Shown one piece after another: positions 50,706-58,548 of a stretch of DNA of 64,000 nt. The notes under the pieces are model-generated. The model did not search any database. It worked only from the letters and a program-made list of their open reading frames with translations, and was not told where the DNA came from. The number at the start of each line of letters is the position of its first letter. The stretch's first letter is position 1. The stretch is from Candidatus Saccharimonadota bacterium (GTDB lineage Bacteria; Patescibacteriota; Saccharimonadia; Saccharimonadales; Saccharimonadaceae): the NCBI GenBank assembly GCA_017404515.1, contig JAFRCG010000028.1, positions 1-64,000 of the forward strand. Direction: 5' to 3'. Position numbers and translations under genes: made by a program.

Positions 50706-51260
50706 TTATTTCCCCTCCCCTTCTTCTATCAATTTTATTATTTCACTTTCAAACTCTTTTGGTTCCGTTGTGGGCGCAAATCTCCCCACTACATTGCCAT
50801 TTCTATCCACTAAAAATTTCGTAAAATTCCACTTAATAGCACCGGGTTCTTTAGCGGCACTGATTTTTGCAATCGCCTTCATAGCTAACTTATTTTTTAC
50901 GCCCTTTACTTCCTCATCAGGAAATTCTTTACATAAATACTTAAATAGTGGTTCCGCTTTATCACCAATCACTTCCACTTTCGCAAACTGGTCAAAAGAA
51001 GTATTATATTTGGCTGTACAAAACTGATGAATTTCATCGTCACCCCCCGGTGCTTGATGTCCAAACTGATTACAAGGAAAATCTAAAATCTCAAGTCCTT
51101 TAGTATGATACTTCTTGTATAGATTCTCCAGACCTTCATATTGTGGAGTAAACCCACAGCCAGTCGCCGTATTAACAATCAAGAGGACCCTCCCCTCAAA
51201 ATCTCCCAATGAGACATCTTTCCCATTGCGATCTTTTACCTTGAAATCATATATACTCAT
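50706..51260 (-). CDS. Glutathione peroxidase family thiol peroxidase
   Basis: A 184-residue enzyme that reduces hydroperoxides. The peroxidatic cysteine is Cys35 (NTATGCGFTPQYEGLENLY), replacing selenocysteine. The glutamine motif is FPCNQFGHQ and the tryptophan-asparagine motif is KWNFTKFLVDRNG. Bacterial members of this Cys type usually take electrons from thioredoxin rather than glutathione, which matches the trxB-trxA genes that follow. GGAGAA precedes the ATG, and the operator-promoter region is directly upstream. Confidence 0.94.
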   Translation of the reverse strand: MSIYDFKVKDRNGKDVSLGDFEGRVLLIVNTATGCGFTPQYEGLENLYKKYHTKGLEILDFPCNQFGHQAPGGDDEIHQFCTAKYNTSFDQFAKVEVIGDKAEPLFKYLCKEFPDEEVKGVKNKLAMKAIAKISAAKEPGAIKWNFTKFLVDRNGNVVGRFAPTTEPKEFESEIIKLIEEGEGK

Positions 51261-51271
51261 GCTAATTCTCC

Positions 51272-51316
51272 ATTATATTACAAATCAATTGTATACAATT
51301 GATTCTTCTTTGTCAA
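51272..51316 (-). promoter_or_regulatory. OhrR-type operator and promoter of the peroxide operon
   Basis: A perfect 22-bp palindrome at 51283-51304 has the core AATTGTATACAATT, the same core found in the known Bacillus ohrA operator. It overlaps the -10 of a promoter TTGACA (51311-51316), 17-base spacer, TACAAT (51288-51293). A further TATAAT is at 51272-51277. Binding there would block transcription of gpx, trxB, trxA and ohrR itself. Confidence 0.85.
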
Positions 51317-51330
51317 TAGTTTTGTGCTTA

Positions 51331-51408
51331 GGAAATCCACGCAGACTTTTGCTGGACCATAAGCTTGACCGAGCGGCCTTGAGCGCGTCCAGAAAAAGTC
51401 TGCGTGGA
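51331..51408. repeat. Hairpin repeat B, copy 1 (after pilC)
   Basis: About 78 bp with a near-perfect inverted repeat: CCACGCAGACTTTT-GCTGGAC on the left and GTCCAGAAAAAGTCTGCGTGG on the right, around a conserved 30-base loop containing AAGCTTGACCGAGCGGCC. The same unit occurs at 54026-54107 in the same orientation. This copy is 16 bases downstream of the pilC stop. Confidence 0.85.
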
Positions 51409-51423
51409 CCCCCACAACAGTCA

Positions 51424-52629
51424 TTATCCAACGCTATTAACAAGACTATAAATTGGAAATAGCACGGCTAGCACGATACCGCCAATTAGAAGTGCCATTA
51501 TCACCATCAAAATTGGCTCGATCATCGTAGAAATTGCTGCAATCTGCTCATCTAGCTCATCTTCATATACCTGTGCTGCTTTGCCCAACATATCGTCAAT
51601 TTTACCTGATTCCTCACCAATAGATGCCATTTGTGGAACTAACGGCATCATATACTTTTTATCTTTCAAAGCCTCTGATAATGGCTTACCTGCTTGCACT
51701 TTTTCCATTGCCATCTTTATCTGTTCAAAATATACTATGTTATTCGTTGCCTCGCCAGACATTCTCATAGAATCAAGCAAAGCCACGCCCGTAGATAATA
51801 GCATCTGCATCGTTCTTGCAAACCTTGCGTTATAAAGCCTTAAGAACAAATTCTTAAACATTGGTATGTTTAATTTCACTATTGCTAGCCATCTTTTACC
51901 AGTATCCGTCTTCCTAAACTGTATAAACACCCATACCGCTATTGCCACTGCCACTAGCACTATATACCATTGATTAATCACAAAATCCGATAGCCCCACC
52001 AAAATCTGTGTCGCTATTGGTAATTCCTTACCCATATCAGAATACAAGTTCTTTACTTGCGGCACCACCAGCACAATCATAAATACCACCACCGCAATAA
52101 TTACCAGAAGCACAATTGCTGGATAAGTCATTGCGCCTCTAATTTTGGAAATCATCCCTTCATCTTTCTCTTTCTGATCTGCCAAGCGTTTCAGTGCCAA
52201 ATCCAGCGTACCAGATGCTTCACCTGCCTGAATCAAAGAAAGATACACCTGATCAAACACATCTGGGTGTTTTGAACATGCCTCCATCAATGTCTTACCA
52301 GCTTCTACCTGCGACAAAATATCCTCAATCACTCTACGCATCGGCTTACTTTCCGTCTGCTCTGACAAAGTTCTCAGCGCATTAGAAAGTGGCAATCCCG
52401 CTCCAATCAGAGTTGCAAATTGCCTCGTAAAGACAATTTTGTCTTTGCTTGGTACTTTTGAAGAAAGTTTCGCAAAAATACTACTAGTGTCTTCTTCCTC
52501 TACAGTGTCTGGTATATAGCCCTGGTCCAAAAGCAATTTACCTGCAGCGCGTTCATTCTCCGCTTGGATTACGCCTTTTACGCTTTTACCAGTCTTGCTA
52601 TCTTTTGCTCTATAGTTAAACCGCTTCAT
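51424..52629 (-). CDS. pilC: Type IV pilus inner-membrane platform protein PilC (GspF family)
   Basis: A 401-residue platform protein. It has two repeated GspF domains, seen as FTRQFATLIGAGLPLSNALRTLSEQTESKPMRRVIEDILSQVEAGKTLMEA (about 65-115) and FARTMQMLLSTGVALLDSMRMSGEATNN (about 268-295). Three hydrophobic segments are present (about 170-192, 218-238 and 368-392). It links the assembly and retraction ATPases to the growing pilin fibre. The start ATG lies 15 bases after the pilT stop. It is the last gene of the pilus operon. Confidence 0.95.
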   Translation of the reverse strand: MKRFNYRAKDSKTGKSVKGVIQAENERAAGKLLLDQGYIPDTVEEEDTSSIFAKLSSKVPSKDKIVFTRQFATLIGAGLPLSNALRTLSEQTESKPMRRVIEDILSQVEAGKTLMEACSKHPDVFDQVYLSLIQAGEASGTLDLALKRLADQKEKDEGMISKIRGAMTYPAIVLLVIIAVVVFMIVLVVPQVKNLYSDMGKELPIATQILVGLSDFVINQWYIVLVAVAIAVWVFIQFRKTDTGKRWLAIVKLNIPMFKNLFLRLYNARFARTMQMLLSTGVALLDSMRMSGEATNNIVYFEQIKMAMEKVQAGKPLSEALKDKKYMMPLVPQMASIGEESGKIDDMLGKAAQVYEDELDEQIAAISTMIEPILMVIMALLIGGIVLAVLFPIYSLVNSVG

Positions 52630-52644
52630 CTATCGGCCCACCTA

Positions 52645-53979
52645 TTAGCCTCTGGTTAGCCTCTTAAATTCATTCGGATCAACTGCAAACTCCAGTGCGC
52701 TATCAAATGTGATAGTACCCTGTTGCACTAATTTTGCTAGTGTCCTGTCCATCGTCTGCATACCTTCATTCACGCCAGTCTGGATTGTGGTATCAAGCTG
52801 ATGTGTTTTGCCTTCACGAATAATTGAGCGCACCGCTGTATTTGCCACTAGAATTTCACAAGCTGCAATACGCCCACCGCCAATTGCTGGAACTAGCCTC
52901 TGAGAACACACTGCCATCAAAATCGAAGCCAACTGCGAACGAATTTGCGGCTGCTGTTCTGCCGGGAACACATCAATCATACGGTCAATCGATTGCGCTG
53001 CCGAATTAGTGTGCAGTGTTGCAAACACCAAGTGCCCTGTTTCTGCAATCGTAATTGCGCTTTGCATTGTTTCTAGATCGCGCATCTCACCTAGTAGTAC
53101 TACATCTGGATCTTGACGGAGAACCGACTTCAAAGCTCTTGCAAAAGAGTATGTATCATAATGCACTTCCCTCTGCACAATCACTGATCGCTTAGACTTA
53201 TGTGCAAACTCAATCGGGTCTTCAATCGTAATAATATGTACTGATTTTTCCTGATTTATCTTATCAATCAATGCTGCCAAAGTTGTAGATTTACCAGAAC
53301 CAGTAGGACCAGTTACTAACACCAATCCTCTTGGGTAATCTGCAAATGAAGAAATCACCTGCGGCAAACCAAGATCCGCTAGTGTCGGCATCTTATTTGG
53401 AATTAAACGAAACGCTGCCGCTAGGTTGCCTCTCTCCTGAAAAGCATTTACACGAAACCTAGCTATATTTCCATACGCAAAAGAATAGTCAAACTCTTTA
53501 TCTTTTGCTAATGTCTCTCTCTGTTCGCTATCTAGCGTAGAAAATACCAATTTCTGAATCGCATCTTCAGTTAAAGTAGAAATTCCCGCAATCGGAATCA
53601 ATGCGCCATCCACACGCAAAATCGGTGGTAATCCTACTTGGATATGTAAATCTGATGCATTACGCTTGACGCATTCTTCTAGTAAAGTCTCTATTTTTAT
53701 GGTCTTGGCAGGAGTAGCCGCTCCGTTAGTCGCAGCCAAACCTTCACCTATTTCTGCAGACATCGCAGCCGGTGAATTCTCCACTGTTGGTGCTGGAGCA
53801 GCAGGAGCAACTGGCGTAGGCATAGCTGGAGCTGGCGGTGTAGCTGTAGCTGGAGCAGCAGGCATTGGCATTGCACCATATGGCGCAGCCGCTGGAGCGC
53901 CACCTACTGGCTGTGCGCCCATCATCGGTTGTGCCCCCATTGGAGCTGTTTGTGTGTTCATCTGCCCACTACTATCCAT
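52645..53979 (-). CDS. pilT: Type IV pilus retraction ATPase PilT
   Basis: A 444-residue motor that pulls pili back, powering twitching and DNA uptake. The first 80 residues are a Pro/Ala/Met/Gly-rich, probably disordered extension not found in classical PilT (about 350 residues). The PilT core follows: SDLHIQVGLPPILRVDGALIPI, Walker A VTGPTGSGKSTTLAALI (about 219-235), Asp-box DPDVVLLGEMRDLETMQSAITIAETGHLVFATLHT, and the His-box. The AIRNLIRE motif is replaced by AVRSIIREGKTHQLDTTIQTG. A hairpin repeat separates it from pilB. Confidence 0.94.
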   Translation of the reverse strand: MDSSGQMNTQTAPMGAQPMMGAQPVGGAPAAAPYGAMPMPAAPATATPPAPAMPTPVAPAAPAPTVENSPAAMSAEIGEGLAATNGAATPAKTIKIETLLEECVKRNASDLHIQVGLPPILRVDGALIPIAGISTLTEDAIQKLVFSTLDSEQRETLAKDKEFDYSFAYGNIARFRVNAFQERGNLAAAFRLIPNKMPTLADLGLPQVISSFADYPRGLVLVTGPTGSGKSTTLAALIDKINQEKSVHIITIEDPIEFAHKSKRSVIVQREVHYDTYSFARALKSVLRQDPDVVLLGEMRDLETMQSAITIAETGHLVFATLHTNSAAQSIDRMIDVFPAEQQPQIRSQLASILMAVCSQRLVPAIGGGRIAACEILVANTAVRSIIREGKTHQLDTTIQTGVNEGMQTMDRTLAKLVQQGTITFDSALEFAVDPNEFKRLTRG

Positions 53980-54025
53980 GAAACCATTTTAGCATAAGAA
54001 CTTTATTTTGCATAGTAGTTATCGG

Positions 54026-54107
54026 GGAAATCCTTACGCAGACTTCTTTCTGGACCGTAAGCTTGACCGAGCGGCCTTGAGCGTGTCCAGAAAAAGTCTG
54101 CGTGGAT
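54026..54107. repeat. Hairpin repeat B, copy 2 (between pilB and pilT)
   Basis: A second copy of the unit at 51331-51408 with the same stem (CGCAGACTT / AAGTCTGCG), the same loop core and several compensated or small changes. It sits 10 bases downstream of the pilB stop, so it separates the pilM-to-pilB part from pilT-pilC. Confidence 0.85.
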
Positions 54108-54117
54108 TTTCCTTCTG

Positions 54118-55878
54118 TTATGCCAAATCAGATGCTACACGGTTTACTTCCGTCATAGTAGTAATCCCAGAAATCGCTTTCAACATCCCATCTTGTCGCA
54201 TCGTCACCGTTCCCTTAGCCTTAGCCACTTTCATAATATCTGCCGATGTTGCATGTGCCACAATCAGTTTCTGGATATCATCATCCACCGTAATCGTCTC
54301 ATAAAGACCAGCTCGCCCCTTAAATCCACCTGGAGAGTCTTTATCGTCAAACCCTTTTACCAAAGTATATCCATTATTGTTCATCACTGGCAAACCTGGG
54401 TATCCCAAGCTCTCAGATACCGCCGCCACTTGTGATTGTTCCCTTGGCAACAAATTGCCCAATACCTCATTTAGCTCCCTTGTCTCAATCTCTGACGAAG
54501 TATAAGATGTTCTTTTTTCTGTTACTCGTCTCACTAACCTCTGGCCAATTACTGTATTTAGAGTTGACGCAATCAAAAACGGCTCAATCCCCATCTCTGT
54601 AAGCCTTGGTAAAATACCGGCTGCTGAATTAGTGTGCAGTGTAGAAAATACCAAATGTCCTGTTAACGCTGCTTGCACCGCCAAATTCGCCGTTTCCGAA
54701 TCGCGAATCTCACCTACCATAATCACATCTGGGTCCTGACGTAAAATCGAGCGCAGACCTGATGCAAATGTTAGACCAGCATCTACATTTACCTGTATCT
54801 GATTCACTCCGTCCATCTTATATTCTACCGGATCTTCCAATGTTATGATATTAATTTTGACATCCTTTATCTTCTTTATTAATGCATAAAGTGTCGTAGA
54901 CTTACCAGAACCAGTAGGACCAGATGTCAAAATCATACCATTTGGCTTCGAAATTCCATCCATCACCATTCGAAGCGCTCGTCCTACCATACCCATTTGC
55001 TCAATATCCATCGTCGTACCAGTCTTATCTAACAACCTAATCACCACTTGCTCACCCCATACTACTGGTGCAATTGCGATACGAAGATCTACTTCTTTAT
55101 CTCCGATTTGCACTGCAAATTGACCATCCTGTGGCACCCGGTGCTCATCAATCTTTAGATCGGATAAAATTTTTATACGGGACACCAACGCCGGCTCAAT
55201 TGATTTTGGCAGCTCCATTACCTGACGCAAAACACCATCAATCCTACACCTAATCACTAGTGAATCTTCCAGTGGCTCAATATGGATATCTGATGCCTTA
55301 GATTTAACTGCAAAATCCAAAATTGAAGTTAGTGCCTTAGAAATTGGCGAATCCTGAGTAATAGTTTTAGCATCTGAAGCCTGTCTCTGAATTTCTTCAT
55401 TGGTAGATTTCACCGCCTGTCGCACGCTCGAGAAATCACCCACATACTGCGCTAGTACCTGCTTTATCCCCTCCTCAGAAGACATTACCGCCTTAATCGG
55501 CCTGCTCGTCAAAGTAGAAAGATAATCTGTTGCCTGGACATTGGTTACATCTATCATTGCCACTACCAACTGTCCGTTCAGCTCGCCTACTGGCACCACC
55601 ATGCTTCTTGTCGCCACATCTTGTGGCAAATTCAGCAGCATTTCCCTGTCCATTGGTACATTTTTGAGATCCACATATTGCGCACCAATTACTAACGCCG
55701 TTGCATGCGCCACCATTTCAGTATTTATCACCCCTTTGGAAGTCAAATACGCAATTATCGGCTGTTGTTTCTTCTGGGCTTCCTCGCTCGCACTTTTAAC
55801 CAAAGCAGCATCGGCCAGACCTTCGTCGACCAGCAATTTTATTACTTTGTCTTGCGTTTCGCGAGTTAATAGCGCCAC
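54118..55878 (-). CDS. pilB: Type IV pilus assembly ATPase PilB (GspE family)
   Basis: A 586-residue extension motor. The N-terminal GspE/MshEN-type domain spans about 1-150. The ATPase core has SKASDIHIEPLEDSLVIRCRIDGVLRQV, Walker A LTSGPTGSGKSTTLYALIKKI (about 317-337), INIITLEDPVEYKMDGVNQIQVN and RQDPDVIMVGEIRDSETANLAVQAALTGHLVFSTLHTN. The four cysteines that bind zinc in most GspE/PilB proteins, expected after RLVRR, are absent: the segment reads VTEKRTSYTSSEIETRELNEVL. The end (KGRAGLYETITVDDDIQKLIV) is normal. It follows the 109-residue gene by two bases. Confidence 0.94.
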   Translation of the reverse strand: MALLTRETQDKVIKLLVDEGLADAALVKSASEEAQKKQQPIIAYLTSKGVINTEMVAHATALVIGAQYVDLKNVPMDREMLLNLPQDVATRSMVVPVGELNGQLVVAMIDVTNVQATDYLSTLTSRPIKAVMSSEEGIKQVLAQYVGDFSSVRQAVKSTNEEIQRQASDAKTITQDSPISKALTSILDFAVKSKASDIHIEPLEDSLVIRCRIDGVLRQVMELPKSIEPALVSRIKILSDLKIDEHRVPQDGQFAVQIGDKEVDLRIAIAPVVWGEQVVIRLLDKTGTTMDIEQMGMVGRALRMVMDGISKPNGMILTSGPTGSGKSTTLYALIKKIKDVKINIITLEDPVEYKMDGVNQIQVNVDAGLTFASGLRSILRQDPDVIMVGEIRDSETANLAVQAALTGHLVFSTLHTNSAAGILPRLTEMGIEPFLIASTLNTVIGQRLVRRVTEKRTSYTSSEIETRELNEVLGNLLPREQSQVAAVSESLGYPGLPVMNNNGYTLVKGFDDKDSPGGFKGRAGLYETITVDDDIQKLIVAHATSADIMKVAKAKGTVTMRQDGMLKAISGITTMTEVNRVASDLA

Positions 55879-55880
55879 TT

Positions 55881-56210
55881 TTATTCCCCTCCGGAGCTAT
55901 CTTCGCTATCTTTTTTTACCTCAACTACAGTTTCCGTACGACCACAAGCTCTCTGTTCTGCTTCATTCAATTCTCCATCTTGGTCTATGTCTTCACATTC
56001 ACCCACATAAACCTCCACTGTTGGATTTATTGCATCTGGATTAAACACCTCTGGGTCTGGTTGAGCCAAGCTAGCTGGAACCACTTCCACCGTCTTAAAT
56101 GTTACATATTTGGCATCCGGATCACCCAAGATCAAATTGAACAAAATTGCTGCTACCACCGTACCAATTCCAGCCACCAAGATTACTGTAAAAACATCAG
56201 ATTGTCTCAT
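55881..56210 (-). CDS. Small single-pass pilus-operon protein with an EF-hand loop
   Basis: A 109-residue protein in the position of pilP. An N-terminal membrane helix (about 7-27) leads to an extracytoplasmic domain with a perfect EF-hand calcium loop, D74-I-D76-Q-D78-G79-E-L81-N-E-A-E85, flanked by Cys72 and Cys89, which could form a disulfide. The C-terminus is acidic. I do not recognise a PilP domain. Its start codon overlaps the PilO-like gene stop by one base, and pilB follows after two bases, so it is clearly part of the pilus operon. Calcium control of pilus dynamics is an inference by analogy with PilY1. Confidence 0.75.
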   Translation of the reverse strand: MRQSDVFTVILVAGIGTVVAAILFNLILGDPDAKYVTFKTVEVVPASLAQPDPEVFNPDAINPTVEVYVGECEDIDQDGELNEAEQRACGRTETVVEVKKDSEDSSGGE

Positions 56211-57103
56211 TATTTATTCCCCGCTTTCTTCCTTGCGCTATTTGATGCGTAAACCGTTTTATTATTTTCCACTATATCACCGTTGTTTGTATAATATGCT
56301 ACCCCTTGCGACTGTAGAGTTAGCTTGTCCTGACTGCTCCAAGAAATAGTTGCTGCCTGCAAATCAAATGTTCTGATAGATCTTTCTATATTAGTGAGTA
56401 CATTCATCGTTACATCACTTCCTGCCTCTACCGAAAGTGACACCGGAATTGTAGAAAGTCCTTCCGTCCCACTCACTACATTTCCTGATGGCGACAGAGA
56501 TTCTGGGACCCAGTTAGATCTATTGAAAATTTCATTTAGAGATGACATCAACGCCTCTTCATTGGCTTGCGCTGGCAAAGCGTCAGGAATCACCCTCAAT
56601 GCTGAACACATTTTCAACATTGAAAGATCCCGTGCTTTCTCTTCGTCATTATCTGTCTCATCAAACTTTTTCTGGAAATCAATTTTCTTACCATCCGCAT
56701 CGTAACAATCGCTCTGACTATCTCTTGCCACACTTTCTAGATCTGCATTTTTAGCCATATTTACCATCACATTATACCTCAATGAACCCGGCATACTTGT
56801 ACTATCCAATGCATTTGGATTGCATTTAGCGAGTGCCTCGTCAGAAAAATGCCCTTCCTTGTCCGCTCCCTTGCAAAGCCCAATATTTGTAATGGTCTTT
56901 TCGTAATCACTAATAGCTGTGTCTTTAGCCTCAATCACCTTTGAGTTAAACCCAATGTATTTACCGAAAAATATTGCTAGCACTCCGCTTACACCAAGCA
57001 CTACTGCCGCAATCAAAACAATAATCAGTGTCTCTTGCTGAGTCTTAGAAATTTTCAAGCGTTTCGCAAACGCTGGTCCACCTTCATTATTCTCTTCTGC
57101 CAT
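56210..57103 (-). CDS. pilO: PilO-like type IV pilus alignment protein
   Basis: A 297-residue bitopic membrane protein. A cytoplasmic N-terminus of about 22 residues is followed by one helix (about 24-47: TLIIVLIAAVVLGVSGVLAIFFG), then a coiled-coil-like stretch and an extracytoplasmic alpha/beta domain. The late segment IPVSLSVEAGSDVTMNVLTNIERSIRTFDLQAATISW is the ferredoxin-like core of PilO. Four cysteines in the middle may form disulfides. It overlaps both neighbours by one base, in pilM-N-O order. Confidence 0.82.
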   Translation of the reverse strand: MAEENNEGGPAFAKRLKISKTQQETLIIVLIAAVVLGVSGVLAIFFGKYIGFNSKVIEAKDTAISDYEKTITNIGLCKGADKEGHFSDEALAKCNPNALDSTSMPGSLRYNVMVNMAKNADLESVARDSQSDCYDADGKKIDFQKKFDETDNDEEKARDLSMLKMCSALRVIPDALPAQANEEALMSSLNEIFNRSNWVPESLSPSGNVVSGTEGLSTIPVSLSVEAGSDVTMNVLTNIERSIRTFDLQAATISWSSQDKLTLQSQGVAYYTNNGDIVENNKTVYASNSARKKAGNK

Positions 57104-58548
57104 TATTGTTCCTCCGTTTCAAGATTTGTTGTTGCCGTAGTACAGACTACATCGCTATCCGAACAGTCTTGTGCTCTCTCCGAGAACATTGCCTGAATCT
57201 GTGTGTAAGAATCTGTCACATTCTGGCTAGTTGGGGAAATTGCCATCACATGCTTATTTGCAAATTTAAATACTTCCTCATTCAGCGTAATTGTCGCGTT
57301 GAATCTTAGCACCAAGTTACCAAAAGAATCACGCCCGTTAGATGAATCTCTAATCACCACATCGTCAGTAGACAACATACAATTATTCGTAGATGTCCAA
57401 CGCATACTGTTCCCAACATCTGCACCGCTATATGATATACATTCGCTATTAAAATGTGGTATACCGCTAATAGTTCCGCTCTCGTCCATATATCCATCTG
57501 CATACCATTCAGAAAATCTTGGACTTCTAAAAATCTTTACCACATCAGCAGTTCCCATATCAATGCCACTTGCCAATTGCTGATCCATTAAAGATTTGCC
57601 ATAGTCATCTAGTCCATCCATCTTTTTATTGTATGAATCAACTATGGTCTGTTGGAGCTCTTCTGCTGTCTGCTCCGTCACTTCCTGCTTTGTCTCACCA
57701 GTCACTGCAAATTCATCTAACAGATCTTGGACCACATCACTCGTAGTAGGTGTTGTCTCCTCTACTACTTCCCCTTCGTCTTCTCCAAGATCATCCCTTT
57801 CTGGATCACATCCTGGCTTACCCTTCATCCAATAGACATAGATATATTTGTCAGTGACATTGTTTTTCGTCTCTTCATCCATCAGAATATTGCCATCAGC
57901 ATTAGTTTCTACAATACATCTAGTTGGGATTTCGTTATCATCAGCGTCCACATATCTACCATAATCATATTTCATCAACGCAATTCCCTTCTTAAACGAC
58001 TCTAGTACCCGGTAATCAATATATGGTGACACCTTAGCATCCGCCTGTGCGTCAAACCTAATTTCATTCGTAGAAAGATCTACCATCAATTCAGAAATAG
58101 AAATAACATCTGGTCCAGATGGCAAAATTGTTCCTAAAATAGAAAATACCCTAGACAAAACTTTCTTATTGCTACTAATTTCTTCCAACTCCTCAAGCTG
58201 TTTTTGGATAGTCAAAAGTTCGCTCAAGCTATCATAAGATTTTAACTTATCAGACATTTTTTTGAGTTTTGTATCTTGAGTACTCATTGCGATGTTTTGA
58301 CCTTCCCAAATACCAGCCATCACTATCACCGTGCCACCAGATAATGCTACGACAATTATGGCAATAAATAGCACCAAGTTTCTAAACTTCATTGCCTTAA
58401 TCATCCTACGCTTAACCTCCGGCACCAGATTGATCTCGTATGACTTATTTTGTTCGGTCATCATCGTAGGCTTCTCTTTTGGTTTAACGCCGAATTTCTT
58501 CAGAGTTTCCTTCCACTCTTTTTCTAGCCATTTCAAGATATTCTGCAT
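57103..58548 (-). CDS. pilN: PilN-like type IV pilus assembly protein
   Basis: A 481-residue protein, much longer than classical PilN (about 200). The N-terminal region carries the PilM-binding motif YEINLVPEVKRRM (about 34-46), which corresponds to the INLLP-type motif of PilN. It is followed by a membrane helix (about 57-79), a coiled coil, and a long extracytoplasmic part with an acidic stretch (EVVEETTPTTSDVVQDLL). The second half (about 300-481) looks like an added domain with several cysteines. It sits between pilM and the PilO-like gene, overlapping each by one base. Confidence 0.82.
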   Translation of the reverse strand: MQNILKWLEKEWKETLKKFGVKPKEKPTMMTEQNKSYEINLVPEVKRRMIKAMKFRNLVLFIAIIVVALSGGTVIVMAGIWEGQNIAMSTQDTKLKKMSDKLKSYDSLSELLTIQKQLEELEEISSNKKVLSRVFSILGTILPSGPDVISISELMVDLSTNEIRFDAQADAKVSPYIDYRVLESFKKGIALMKYDYGRYVDADDNEIPTRCIVETNADGNILMDEETKNNVTDKYIYVYWMKGKPGCDPERDDLGEDEGEVVEETTPTTSDVVQDLLDEFAVTGETKQEVTEQTAEELQQTIVDSYNKKMDGLDDYGKSLMDQQLASGIDMGTADVVKIFRSPRFSEWYADGYMDESGTISGIPHFNSECISYSGADVGNSMRWTSTNNCMLSTDDVVIRDSSNGRDSFGNLVLRFNATITLNEEVFKFANKHVMAISPTSQNVTDSYTQIQAMFSERAQDCSDSDVVCTTATTNLETEEQ

